Shown: positions 6,258-13,626, counted from the stretch's first letter. The stretch is 14,826 bases of DNA from Patescibacteria group bacterium UBA5187 (GCA_002413065.1 DHWH01000002.1:8732-23557), one strand, 5' to 3'. Translations and numbers: made by a program. The notes: a model not told the origin generated them from the letters alone.

Positions 6258-8108
6258 ATGACGAACATAGACGATAATTATCTCATGACTTTATTTGTTG
6301 TTTCATTTATAGCCGGCGTCCTCACTGTATTGGCACCCTGCGTTCTTCCGCTTTTGCCCGTCATTCTCGCTGGTTCTGTAAGCGAGACCAAGAATCGCCG
6401 CAGGCCATTTATCATCATAGCTTCGCTGTCTCTTTCTGTTCTTGCGTTCACGTTGCTTTTGAAGGGAAGTACGGCACTCATCGGCGCGTCTCCTATATTT
6501 TGGAATTATGTTTCAGCAGTGATCCTCGCTGCGTTCGGACTGACGCTGCTCTTTCCGATCGCCTGGGCTCGTCTCGTTCTCAAAATTCCCGGACACAACA
6601 AGCCGGATAGGTGGATTTCAAAAGGATATGGAAAAGAAAGTTCTGTCTGGTCGGACATTATTGTCGGTGCGGCTCTCGGTCCGGTTTTTACGACATGCAG
6701 TCCGACATTTTTCGTGATCCTGGCAACAGTATTGCCGCAGAGTTTCGCGATGGGAATTATTGATCTGCTGGCGTATATTCTCGGCTTGGCATTGGTTCTT
6801 TTGTTGGTTGCGGGGATCGGTCAGCGAATCATTGATCGTTTGGAATGGGCAACGAACCCTACTGGCTGGTTCAAGCGTGTTCTCGGTGCGTTGTTTATAA
6901 TTCTGGCAGTTTTGATAGCGTTCGGTGCAGATAAGAAAATAGAAACGGCCATTTTGAATGCAGGTTTCTTTGATGTCACAAGGATCGAACAGTCTATTCA
7001 TCAAGCGCTTGAAGATCCGCGCGCGTTACCGTCTTCCGGGCTAGATCAGTCTCAATCGGGAACCATTCAATCGGCTTCGTCCACATCCGAAGCTACAGTA
7101 CGCCCCGGATACATTCCGCCTCAAAAAAGTTTGGGAAAATATATAGAATTAGTGAAGATCGCGGGCTTCATCAATAGTGAACCATTCAAACTCGCAGATC
7201 TCGTGGGCAAGAAAGTCATTCTTGTCGACTTTGTAGATTACACCTGCATCAATTGCCAGCGTACATTTCCATATTTGAATGACTGGTATGCGAAATATAA
7301 AGATCAAGGATTGGAAATCGTAGCCATTCATACCCCGGAATTTTCATTTGAAAAGGACATCGCGAATGTACGTATGGGCATTGCGCAATTCAGCTTGAAG
7401 TTTCCTGTCGTGCTCGACAATGATTATGCCACGTGGAATGCGTACCGAAACCAATATTGGCCGCACAAATATATTATCGATATTCACGGCAACGTTGTGT
7501 ACGATCATATCGGCGAAGGCGGCTATCCGGAAACTGAAGCGGAGATCGTACAACTGCTCAAAGAACGCAAACAAGTATTGAATGAAACCGGATCGGTCAC
7601 AATGGGTACTTCGACGATGCCTGTCGGATATCAGATTCTGACTCAGAGCCCTGAAACATATTTTGGTTCTTTGCGAAATGAGCTTTTTGGCAACCGTCCA
7701 TCATCCTTTGATTCCAATAAAGGCATATTCACAATTCCGGATACATTGAAACCAAATATGTTTTATCTGGGCGGGAATTGGAATATAGAAAATGAATACG
7801 CCGAAACACAGAGCAGTTCCACGCAGATTTCATATGTTTTCACAGCCACGAACATGTATGTGGTCGCACAGTCCCCGAACAATTCCGGCTCCAGCGGCAC
7901 GGCCAATCCGGTTTCCGCGCAGATCCTGATCGACGGCAAGCCTATTCCGGAACAATGGGCAGGGAAGGATGTTTCCAAGGACGGCATGCTTATACTTGAT
8001 CAGTCGCGCCTGTATCATTTATATTCGAACACCGGTCTGATGAAGCATCGCATCGATATTATCTTTTCAAAGCCGGGCGTGAGGGTGTTTACGTTCACGT
8101 TTGGGTAA
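6258..8108 (+). CDS. dipZ: DipZ-like thiol-disulfide reductant transporter (CcdA-thioredoxin-CBM fusion)
   Basis: This 616-residue fusion has three parts. Residues 10-225 are a CcdA/DsbD-beta membrane domain of about six helices with the paired redox cysteines Cys28 (LAPCVLPLLP) and Cys147 (TTCSPTFF). Residues about 290-430 are a TlpA-like thioredoxin domain with the active site C330-I-N-C333 (DYTCINCQRTFPYL). Residues about 455-616 are a beta-rich carbohydrate-binding-like domain starting near SPETYFGSLRNE. This order matches mycobacterial DipZ. The membrane domain passes electrons from cytosolic thioredoxin to the outer thioredoxin domain, which reduces disulfides or oxidised proteins outside the membrane. 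A Ser/Gln-rich linker (about 258-285) joins the first two domains. It is followed by methionine sulfoxide reductase genes and is divergent from an ECF sigma gene. Confidence 0.92.
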   Translation: MTNIDDNYLMTLFVVSFIAGVLTVLAPCVLPLLPVILAGSVSETKNRRRPFIIIASLSLSVLAFTLLLKGSTALIGASPIFWNYVSAVILAAFGLTLLFPIAWARLVLKIPGHNKPDRWISKGYGKESSVWSDIIVGAALGPVFTTCSPTFFVILATVLPQSFAMGIIDLLAYILGLALVLLLVAGIGQRIIDRLEWATNPTGWFKRVLGALFIILAVLIAFGADKKIETAILNAGFFDVTRIEQSIHQALEDPRALPSSGLDQSQSGTIQSASSTSEATVRPGYIPPQKSLGKYIELVKIAGFINSEPFKLADLVGKKVILVDFVDYTCINCQRTFPYLNDWYAKYKDQGLEIVAIHTPEFSFEKDIANVRMGIAQFSLKFPVVLDNDYATWNAYRNQYWPHKYIIDIHGNVVYDHIGEGGYPETEAEIVQLLKERKQVLNETGSVTMGTSTMPVGYQILTQSPETYFGSLRNELFGNRPSSFDSNKGIFTIPDTLKPNMFYLGGNWNIENEYAETQSSSTQISYVFTATNMYVVAQSPNNSGSSGTANPVSAQILIDGKPIPEQWAGKDVSKDGMLILDQSRLYHLYSNTGLMKHRIDIIFSKPGVRVFTFTFG

Positions 8109-8112
8109 AATG

Positions 8113-8121
8113 TGTTAGTAT
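8113..8121 (+). promoter_or_regulatory. Extended -10 box before the 32-residue gene
   Basis: TGT followed by TAGTAT (8116-8121) is an extended -10 element that ends 6 bases before the ATG at 8128, so the RNA start would be the ATG itself. A TAAAAT at 8106-8111 overlaps the dipZ stop codon. Confidence 0.55.
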
Positions 8122-8127
8122 TAGCAC

Positions 8128-8226
8128 ATGGCAAAAAGAATAAACATGCGTCTGAAGACGTCTCGTTCTCGCAAAACAAAGAAACGTTTGGCGAAGAAGA
8201 ACGCTTGGAAAAATACGAAAAAATAA
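8128..8226 (+). CDS. 32-residue highly basic protein
   Basis: The ATG at 8128 opens a 32-codon frame ending in TAA at 8224-8226. It starts MAKRINMRLKTSRSRK and ends AWKNTKK. By my count 15 of 32 residues are Lys or Arg and none is acidic, as in the smallest ribosomal or RNA-binding proteins. Its promoter geometry (extended -10 ending 6 bases before the ATG) matches that of well-supported genes here. It fills most of the gap between dipZ and msrA without overlapping either. I cannot assign it to a family; it does not look like bTHX or bL36. A longer frame over the same bases, in another phase, is probably a shadow. Chance cannot be excluded for so short a gene. Confidence 0.6.
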   Translation: MAKRINMRLKTSRSRKTKKRLAKKNAWKNTKK

Positions 8227-8275
8227 TATGTTCAGGTGCGCCTAGAGAGGTGACTAGTTCGTATCTCATAATCAT

Positions 8276-8820
8276 ATGCAAACCCCACAAGCTGAAACAG
8301 CAGTGTTCGGAGGAGGTGTTTCTGGTGTACAGAAGCAGTTTTTTCATCATTAAAGGGAGTTATTTCCGTTACGCCCGGATATACGGGAGGAACGACTAGC
8401 AATCCGACATACGAACAAGTATCGAATGGCAACACTGGCCATGTCGAATCCATCAAGATAGTTTTTGATCCCGCTATCATCACCTACGATGACCTTCTTG
8501 CAGTTTTTTTCAATACGCACGATCCGACAACTATGAATCAGCAGGGTGCGGATATCGGTACTCAATATAGTTCTGTCATTTTCCATACTTCGGACGCACA
8601 ACGTGAAAAAACTCTTGCTTTGATCAAAGAACTGAATGATGCGAAAGCTTATTCAAATCCCATTGTCACGCAAGTGAAACCGCTCGGAGAATTTTATGAA
8701 GCAGAGGATTATCACCGTGAATATTACGCGACCCATACAGATGCACCGTATTGTCAGATTGTCATTGCGCCCAAGCTTGAAAAATTGCAGAAAAAGTTTG
8801 CTGAGTTGTTGAAGAAATAA
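8276..8820 (+). pseudogene. msrA: Peptide-methionine (S)-S-oxide reductase MsrA, split by a one-base frameshift
   Basis: The gene starts at the ATG at 8276 (MQTPQAETAVFGGG). Just before the active-site codon the frame changes: GGAGGAGGTGT should read GGAGGAGGGTGT, so one G is missing near 8315-8316. From TGT at 8317 the other frame is open without a stop to TAA at 8820. It gives CFWCTEAVFSSLKGVISVTP, then PGYTGGTTSNPTYEQVSNG, HDPTTMNQQGADIGTQYSS and a Cys in PYCQ. With the missing base restored the protein has 181 residues, normal for MsrA. The enzyme reduces methionine-S-sulfoxide in proteins using thioredoxin, with the Cys of GCFWC as catalytic residue. As it stands, translation from 8276 stops soon after the shift. 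A sequencing or assembly error is the likeliest cause, because the downstream frame shows no decay. Confidence 0.88.
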
Positions 8821-8822
8821 TC

Positions 8823-9344
8823 GTGATTACACCCAAACAAGAAAAATGGATCGAGCATCTTTCCAATGAGACAAAAGTCAGAATTGTTCCGTTTGATTCG
8901 ACTGCCGAAGAAAAGTTTCAGATTATAAAAAATAAAATACAATCGTCATTGGGCGCGGGTACACTTGTTATTCATCGAGGAGCAACAAGCCTGGGTATTT
9001 CAGGTCAGGATGAAATTGATATTTATATTCCCGTGTCGCTGCAAGATTTTGATAAAACAGTACCTTTTCTTGAAAATATTTTTGGCGCACCGAGAAGCCT
9101 GTATCCATTGGAACGGGCTCGGTTTGTGACAGAAGTAGATGGAAAACATATTGATTTGTTCCTGATTAATAATACATCCGAAGGGTGGTTGGACGGCATT
9201 ACATTCGAAGCTTATTTGAGAAAACATCCTGAGACGTTGAAAGCCTATGAGCAATTGAAAGAGGGAATGAATGGCTTCAGTACGAGAGAGTTTTATCGCC
9301 GGAAAATTGAATTTATTAATGATGTCCTGAGTAAGACGAAATAA
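8823..9344 (+). CDS. GrpB-like (UPF0157) nucleotidyltransferase-fold protein
   Basis: This 173-residue protein resembles the GrpB/UPF0157 family, which shares the nucleotidyltransferase fold. IVPFDSTAEEKFQIIK (21-36) corresponds to the opening VVPYDPxW block. HRGATSLGISGQDEIDIYIPV corresponds to the HxGSTxxPGxxxKPxIDIxV core, with Asp residues in the place of the metal-binding pair, and HIDLFLIN supplies a third acidic position. The lysine of the usual AKPIID segment is replaced (GQDEID). The function of the family is not established, so none is assigned. Translation starts at GTG 8823, two bases after the msrA stop; no other start codon is close in frame. The tight spacing suggests an operon with msrA. 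The link to methionine repair may be only positional. Confidence 0.75.
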   Translation: MITPKQEKWIEHLSNETKVRIVPFDSTAEEKFQIIKNKIQSSLGAGTLVIHRGATSLGISGQDEIDIYIPVSLQDFDKTVPFLENIFGAPRSLYPLERARFVTEVDGKHIDLFLINNTSEGWLDGITFEAYLRKHPETLKAYEQLKEGMNGFSTREFYRRKIEFINDVLSKTK

Positions 9345-9393
9345 TTTCCGCTCTTAGTCGGAGGTTAGCTGTACCATTTTGTACCTGTCGTCG

Positions 9394-9399
9394 TATACT
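9394..9399 (+). promoter_or_regulatory. -10 box (TATACT) of msrB
   Basis: TATACT ends 6 bases before the ATG at 9406, so the RNA start should coincide with the ATG. It lies inside the longer TTG-started frame (9379) and argues against that start. msrB thus has its own promoter although it sits behind msrA. Confidence 0.65.
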
Positions 9400-9405
9400 T
9401 ATTAT

Positions 9406-9804
9406 ATGAATGAAGATGAGCTCAAAAAGAAACTGACACCCGAGCAATACCACGTCCTTCGGGAGAAGGGTACGGAGACTCCGTTTACGGGGAAGTATCT
9501 GCATGAAACAAAGAAGGGTACCTATACCTGTTTGGTGTGCGGCAATCCACTATTTCCTTCGGATGCAAAATTCGAGTCAAACATCAGCTCATTGGCAGGA
9601 TGGCCATCGTTTGATCAGGCATTGCCAGGCGCTGTAAAGTTCGAGCATGATGTCTCGTATGGTATGGATAGAAGTGAGGTTCTTTGTGCGAAATGTGGTT
9701 CTCATCTCGGACACGTTTTTGAGGACAGTTCCGCTAAAACAGGCAAGCATTATTGCCTAAACTCAGTCTGTCTGGATCTGAAACCGGAAGAGGGACAACC
9801 TTAA
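9406..9804 (+). CDS. msrB: Peptide-methionine (R)-S-oxide reductase MsrB
   Basis: This 132-residue protein is a complete MsrB, which reduces the R epimer of methionine sulfoxide that MsrA cannot handle. It has the zinc site formed by two CxxC pairs (CLVCGNPLF and CAKCGSHLGHVF), the signature GWPSF, the segment DVSYGMDRSEVLC, and the catalytic Cys in HYCLNSVCLDL. An extra Cys lies four residues after the catalytic one. There is no signal peptide, so it acts in the cytosol with thioredoxin as electron donor. N-terminal LTPEQYHVLREKGTETPFTG is typical. The start at ATG 9406 is supported by the TATACT box. It completes the set with msrA and dipZ and ends at a terminator shared with aspS. Confidence 0.95.
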   Translation: MNEDELKKKLTPEQYHVLREKGTETPFTGKYLHETKKGTYTCLVCGNPLFPSDAKFESNISSLAGWPSFDQALPGAVKFEHDVSYGMDRSEVLCAKCGSHLGHVFEDSSAKTGKHYCLNSVCLDLKPEEGQP

Positions 9805-9805
9805 C

Positions 9806-9833
9806 AAAAAACTGCCGATGCGGGCAGTTTTTT
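9806..9833. terminator. Bidirectional rho-independent terminator between msrB and aspS
   Basis: ACTGCC (9811-9816) pairs with GGCAGT (9823-9828) around the loop GATGCG. It is flanked by five A on the left and T on the right, which extend the stem to about 11 bp. It lies between two convergent stops (9804 and 9857) and has a T run on either strand, so it serves both genes. Confidence 0.88.
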
Positions 9834-9856
9834 GTTTCCTTTTATTTTTCCTCCCT

Positions 9857-11254
9857 TTATTTCTTCTTGCGTAATTCAATCCCGAGTTCTCTCATTTGTT
9901 TTTCACTGATATCCGAAGGTGCATCCATCATGAGATCTTTGCCTTCTCCTGTTTTTGCGAATGCGATAACTTCACGAATGGATGTTTCATTATTTAGAAG
10001 CGTGACGAGGCGGTCGAGTCCCCATGCAATACCGCCGTGCGGAGGAGTACCGGAAGCGAGGGCGCGAAGCATGTGTCCGAAATTTGATTCGATCTGTTCT
10101 GCCGAATATCCCATGATCTCGAAAACGGTCTTGAGCGCTTCCGGAGTGTGGTTGCGGATACTGCCACCGCCGATCTCAAAACCATTCAAAACGATGTCGT
10201 ACTGCGTGGTGAGAATTTCGCCTATATTTTCTTTGTTCATGAGCCCCTGCATGTGTTCCGGCTTTGGAGCGGAAAATGGATTGTGAGTGAATGTCCAGCC
10301 ACCTTCGTCTGTTTTTTCGAAGAAGGGGAAATCAATTACCCAGCAGAAAGCTAATACGTTAGGATCATTTTTATCCGTACGGATATCAGGACGATCGTTC
10401 CCATATTTTTCCATCGCTTCTTTGTACGTGATGCGCGGGAACGGCACTGTCTGGATTTTCTTTTCAGGGAATAAGGTGGCGACAATCTCAATGAGAAGTT
10501 TTTCGTTTACGGCCATAACATCTTCACGTTGAACAAAACTCATTTCCAAGTCCAATTGGGTGAATTCCGGCTGACGGTCAGAGCGGGTGTCTTCATCGCG
10601 GAAACAGCGTGCGATCTGGAAATATTTTTCGAAGCCGGCGACCATGAGGAGCTGTTTGTATTGCTGAGGTGATTGCGGCAACGCATAAAAATGACCATTC
10701 TCAAGACGCGAAGGCACAACATAGTCGCGTGCTCCTTCCGGAGTTGATTTTGTAAGGATGGGCGTTTCGATTTCTGTGAATGCTTCCGTATCGAGAAAAT
10801 CACGGATATATTTTATGACCTTATGACGCGTCCTGATATTTTTTTGTCCGCGAGGGCGTCGCAGGTCTATGTAACGATACTTCAGACGAGTTTCCTCGTT
10901 GATCTCTTTTCCATCGCCATGAATGTCGAACGGGGGAGTTTGGGCTTCGTTCAAAACTTCCAATTGTTTGAGTTCGAGCTCGATTTCACCGTTCTCTTCG
11001 TTTTTTGCGATCATTCGTTCAGATCTCTTGTTGATCGTGCCCGTCGCGCGAACTACCCATTCAGAGCGGACTTTACTGGCATTCGCATGAGCTTCCGCAT
11101 GCGAAGGCAATGCGACCGATTGGATCTTTCCGGTCATATCCCTGAAATCGATAAAAATCAATTTTCCATGATCCCGGCGCACGTCTACCCAGCCGCAGAT
11201 CGTTACATCCGTGCCAATGGCGGCTTTGAGGTCTTTAATGTATGTTCGATTCAT
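9857..11254 (-). CDS. aspS: Aspartate-tRNA ligase, GAD-less bacterial type, probably non-discriminating
   Basis: This 465-residue class II synthetase charges tRNA with aspartate. The N-terminal OB-fold anticodon domain (GWVDVRRDHGKLIFIDFRD, from residue 21) is of bacterial type. The catalytic core has motif 1 around TEIETPILTKSTPEGARDY, motif 2 FRDEDTRSDRQPEFTQLDLE (218-237), and motif 3 GGIAWGLDRL (407-416). Bacterial AspRS is usually about 590 residues with a GAD insertion of over 100 residues between motifs 2 and 3. Here YGNDRPDIR (284-292) runs almost directly into CWVIDFPFF (304-312), so that domain is absent. His29 in RRDHG matches bacterial non-discriminating enzymes, where discriminating ones have Leu. 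It may therefore also make Asp-tRNA(Asn) for amidation by GatCAB. The start at 11254 has TATATT 7 bases upstream. Confidence 0.95.
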   Translation of the reverse strand: MNRTYIKDLKAAIGTDVTICGWVDVRRDHGKLIFIDFRDMTGKIQSVALPSHAEAHANASKVRSEWVVRATGTINKRSERMIAKNEENGEIELELKQLEVLNEAQTPPFDIHGDGKEINEETRLKYRYIDLRRPRGQKNIRTRHKVIKYIRDFLDTEAFTEIETPILTKSTPEGARDYVVPSRLENGHFYALPQSPQQYKQLLMVAGFEKYFQIARCFRDEDTRSDRQPEFTQLDLEMSFVQREDVMAVNEKLLIEIVATLFPEKKIQTVPFPRITYKEAMEKYGNDRPDIRTDKNDPNVLAFCWVIDFPFFEKTDEGGWTFTHNPFSAPKPEHMQGLMNKENIGEILTTQYDIVLNGFEIGGGSIRNHTPEALKTVFEIMGYSAEQIESNFGHMLRALASGTPPHGGIAWGLDRLVTLLNNETSIREVIAFAKTGEGKDLMMDAPSDISEKQMRELGIELRKKK

Positions 11255-11261
11255 GCGGATA

Positions 11262-11270
11262 AATATAGCA
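11262..11270 (-). promoter_or_regulatory. Extended -10 box of aspS
   Basis: On the minus strand TGC and TATATT (11270-11262) end 7 bases before the ATG at 11254, predicting a leaderless or one-base leader mRNA. It is back to back with the promoter of the Gmad2 gene. Confidence 0.65.
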
Positions 11271-11311
11271 TTTTTAAGGGAAAGCTCAAATATTCCGCTA
11301 TATCGCCGTTA

Positions 11312-11320
11312 TGGTATACT
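11312..11320 (+). promoter_or_regulatory. Extended -10 box of the Gmad2 gene
   Basis: TGG and TATACT (11315-11320) end 6 bases before the ATG at 11327. This excludes the far upstream start (10823) of the same frame, which runs antisense through aspS. Confidence 0.7.
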
Positions 11321-11326
11321 TCATTT

Positions 11327-11842
11327 ATGAAAAAAAATTATATCATCATAGCAGTCATTATTATCTTGGTCCTGCTCGCCATATTTGTAAAACAGCCTTC
11401 GAAGGAGGTCAATCAAAATCCGGTCGCGACTAGTACTTCAGTAACTACTGCCACCTCAACGGCAACAACAACTCTGCCTGTCACATTGAAGGAAACATAC
11501 ACCCCGCCAGCCGCCGCAAGTGAAATTCATGTAACAGCTCCTCTCGTTGGGCAACAGATCTCCACCACTTCACTAACAGTAGCAGGGGAAGCTCTTGGCG
11601 CATGGTTCTTCGAAGCTTCATTTCCAGCCGTACTCACGGATTGGAATGGAAAGGTTCTCGCGCAGGTACCTGCTCAGGCACAAGGCGATTGGATGAAAGC
11701 CGGTTTCGTAGCATTCAAGGCAACTTTGGCATTTCCTAAACAAGTTTCCGGTTCACGCGGATATGTGATCCTCAAAAATGACAATCCTTCCGGAGATCCG
11801 GCCCGCAATAAGTCAGTTCAAATTCCTGTCGTGTTTAAGTAA
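11327..11842 (+). CDS. Membrane-anchored Gmad2 (immunoglobulin-like) domain protein
   Basis: This 171-residue protein has a single membrane helix at residues 5-21 (YIIIAVIIILVLLAIFV), a Thr/Ser/Ala-rich linker (about 32-60), and one Gmad2 domain (66-170). The domain opens with IHVTAPLVGQQISTTSLTVA and carries the characteristic WFFEASFPAVLTDWNGKVL and the closing RNKSVQIPVVF. Gmad2 is an immunoglobulin-like fold first described next to the GerM domain in spore-germination proteins, and it is frequent as a stand-alone exported domain in Patescibacteria. The orientation is probably N-in, with the domain outside the cell. No lipobox Cys is seen. A role in envelope or surface binding is plausible but not shown. 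The start at 11327 is set by the -10 box 6 bases upstream. Confidence 0.85.
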   Translation: MKKNYIIIAVIIILVLLAIFVKQPSKEVNQNPVATSTSVTTATSTATTTLPVTLKETYTPPAAASEIHVTAPLVGQQISTTSLTVAGEALGAWFFEASFPAVLTDWNGKVLAQVPAQAQGDWMKAGFVAFKATLAFPKQVSGSRGYVILKNDNPSGDPARNKSVQIPVVFK

Positions 11843-11883
11843 AACACTAAGTTTCGCCCCATCCACATTAATTTTTATCCGTA

Positions 11884-12900
11884 ATGTCTTCCGAGATATC
11901 ACCTCTTATATGTGAAAAAGCTCCAGTCATTCTCGCTGAAATAAAAAAGGCGAAATCTGTTTTGTTGCATTGTCATCCGTCGCCTGATCCCGACAGTGTC
12001 GGTTCTGCGTTGGCCATGAAATTCGCGGTCGAACAATTGGGCGTAAAGGCCACTGTATTCAAAGGTGATTCTGAAATTCCGGATGCTTTCATGCATTTTC
12101 CCGGTGCGCGCGATATCGTGCAAAAGAATTTTTTTGAATTGGATCTGGCGGAATTTGACCTGTTTATCATTCAAGACAGCGGTTCAAAGGAGATGATCTC
12201 GCGATTCAAGCCTATTGAGTTTCCATTGCCTATGCGGACCATTGTCATCGATCACCATGCAAGCAATCAGGGATATGGCGACATAAATCTTGTCGAACCC
12301 ACGTACCCCGCCGCATGCCAGGTATTGCACGATCTTTTTATGGAATGGCAGATCAAGCTGACGCCTGAAATTGCTGCAAACCTTTTTATAGGAATGTATA
12401 CGGATACGGGAGGATTCAAATATAGGGGTACGACGGCACGAACATTTGCCGTTGCGGCTGAGTTGACCAAAATCGTACCGTCATTTCCAAAATTAATTTC
12501 GGATATGGAAAATTCCAGGACTCCGGGCGATCTGGCGCTCCAAGCTTTGGCATTGAGTAATATTGAAACGTTTTTGAATGGCAAATGCGGCCTTTCCATC
12601 GTGACATTGGCCGGACTCAAAGAAAAAAATATTCCAATGTCTGACGTTCATGCGGGTATGATTTCGCCAATATTGCAAAGCGTCAAGGAATGGTCCATCG
12701 CCGGAGTCATAATAGAAGTTGCCCCGGGAAATATAAAGATGAGTTTCCGCAGCAAAGATGCGGATTATGACGTCTCAAAATTGGCGGTCGCTCTCGGCGG
12801 CGGAGGTCACAAAGATGCTGCAGGCGCGGTACTTATGATGCCTCTCGAAGATGCCAAGAAGTTAGTGGTACAGAAGATGGAGGAGTTGTATAATCTGTAG
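11884..12900 (+). CDS. DHH/DHHA1 family phosphoesterase, NrnA-like
   Basis: This 338-residue protein has the DHH domain motifs HCHPSPDPDSVGSA (29-42), a second-motif Asp98 (IIQDSGS), DHH itself at 123-125 (VIDHHASN), and Asp174 (MYTDTGGFKY). A C-terminal DHHA1 domain carries GGGGHKDAAG (305-314). This is the layout of bacterial NrnA (oligoribonuclease/pAp phosphatase) and of stand-alone pApA/c-di-AMP phosphodiesterases; it has no membrane, PAS or GGDEF part. The likely role is degradation of nanoRNA and/or pAp and dinucleotides in the cytosol with Mn2+. The choice between these substrates cannot be made from sequence. The ATG at 11884 lies 41 bases after the Gmad2 gene, with only a weak TTTTAT-like box upstream, so read-through is possible. 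Confidence 0.9.
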   Translation: MSSEISPLICEKAPVILAEIKKAKSVLLHCHPSPDPDSVGSALAMKFAVEQLGVKATVFKGDSEIPDAFMHFPGARDIVQKNFFELDLAEFDLFIIQDSGSKEMISRFKPIEFPLPMRTIVIDHHASNQGYGDINLVEPTYPAACQVLHDLFMEWQIKLTPEIAANLFIGMYTDTGGFKYRGTTARTFAVAAELTKIVPSFPKLISDMENSRTPGDLALQALALSNIETFLNGKCGLSIVTLAGLKEKNIPMSDVHAGMISPILQSVKEWSIAGVIIEVAPGNIKMSFRSKDADYDVSKLAVALGGGGHKDAAGAVLMMPLEDAKKLVVQKMEELYNL

Positions 12901-12949
12901 CATCTTAGTATTCGATTTATTATTCATGCACGTTAAATGCAATAAAACC

Positions 12950-13624
12950 ATGAGCACTTCCCGTTGGATCTCACTTATCGTAGTTGTCCTTATCATTCTA
13001 GGAATCATCCATTGGCGGACGACAAAACCTTCTGCATCAGTAGAAAATTATGGACTCACGAGCACGAGCACGAGCCAGTCAACAAACGCTTCAAGTACTG
13101 CTAGCACTTCAACCACTACTCAATCCTCAACATCATCAATAAAAAATTCCATGCATATCATCACTATCGAAACAAATAAGGGAGTCATCACATTTGAGAC
13201 ATACGATGCCGATGCGCCACAGACCGTCAAAAATTTTGTTACTCTGGCGGAAAAGGGATTCTATAACGGCGTCATCTTCCATCGTGTCATTCCCGGCTTC
13301 ATGATCCAGGGCGGCGATCCGACAGGAACAGGTGCGGGAGGTCCAGGATACAAATTTGCCGATGAGCTCAATCCCGCTACTCCGTCCTACAAAGCAGGTT
13401 ACGTTCGCGGAACAGTTGCTATGGCCAATGCTGGTCCGAATACGAATGGCAGTCAATTCTTCATAATGCATAAGGACTACACTTTGCCGCACAAGTACAC
13501 GATCTTCGGTAAAGTTCTTTCAGGATTGGATATTGTCGATGCTATTGCCGCTACGCAGACGGGTCCCAATGACAGGCCAGTTAGCGATGTTGTCATGAAA
13601 AAAGTTACCGTGAGCGCGAAATAA
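12950..13624 (+). CDS. Membrane-anchored cyclophilin-type peptidyl-prolyl isomerase
   Basis: From the ATG at 12950 the protein has 224 residues: a membrane helix (6-21), a Ser/Thr-rich linker (about 37-63), and a cyclophilin domain (68-224). Catalytic residues are visible in FHRVIPGFMIQGGD (110-123, including Arg112, Phe117, Gln120) and GSQFFI (167-172). The Trp that confers cyclosporin binding in CypA is replaced (LPHKYTIFGKV), as in most bacterial cyclophilins. It should catalyse proline isomerisation outside the membrane. An upstream ATG at 12926 adds eight residues. An internal ATG at 13151 would give a cytosolic form lacking the anchor, but no promoter or Shine-Dalgarno is seen for it. 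The linker holds three copies of ACGAGC (13058-13075). The next gene starts two bases after the stop. Confidence 0.93.
   Translation: MSTSRWISLIVVVLIILGIIHWRTTKPSASVENYGLTSTSTSQSTNASSTASTSTTTQSSTSSIKNSMHIITIETNKGVITFETYDADAPQTVKNFVTLAEKGFYNGVIFHRVIPGFMIQGGDPTGTGAGGPGYKFADELNPATPSYKAGYVRGTVAMANAGPNTNGSQFFIMHKDYTLPHKYTIFGKVLSGLDIVDAIAATQTGPNDRPVSDVVMKKVTVSAK
13058..13075 (+). repeat. Three tandem copies of ACGAGC in the cyclophilin linker
   Basis: Three identical hexamers encode Thr-Ser three times. The repeat is in frame, so copy-number change would alter linker length by two residues per unit without breaking the gene. Confidence 0.8.
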
Positions 13625-13626
13625 AT

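Noticed and set aside
8309..8322. Programmed ribosomal frameshift in msrA
   Set aside because: There is no slippery heptamer or downstream structure, and MsrA is not known to use recoding; a missing base is simpler.
8112..8399. 95-codon plus-strand frame over the 32-residue gene and the start of msrA
   Set aside because: It is out of phase with both; the msrA motifs are read in other frames, and it has no matching promoter.
9753..10286. 177-codon plus-strand frame overlapping aspS
   Set aside because: It is the antisense of conserved AspRS sequence and crosses the msrB/aspS terminator.
10823..11326. Long upstream extension of the Gmad2 frame
   Set aside because: It runs antisense through aspS; the -10 box at 11315 and the membrane helix right after ATG 11327 mark the true start.
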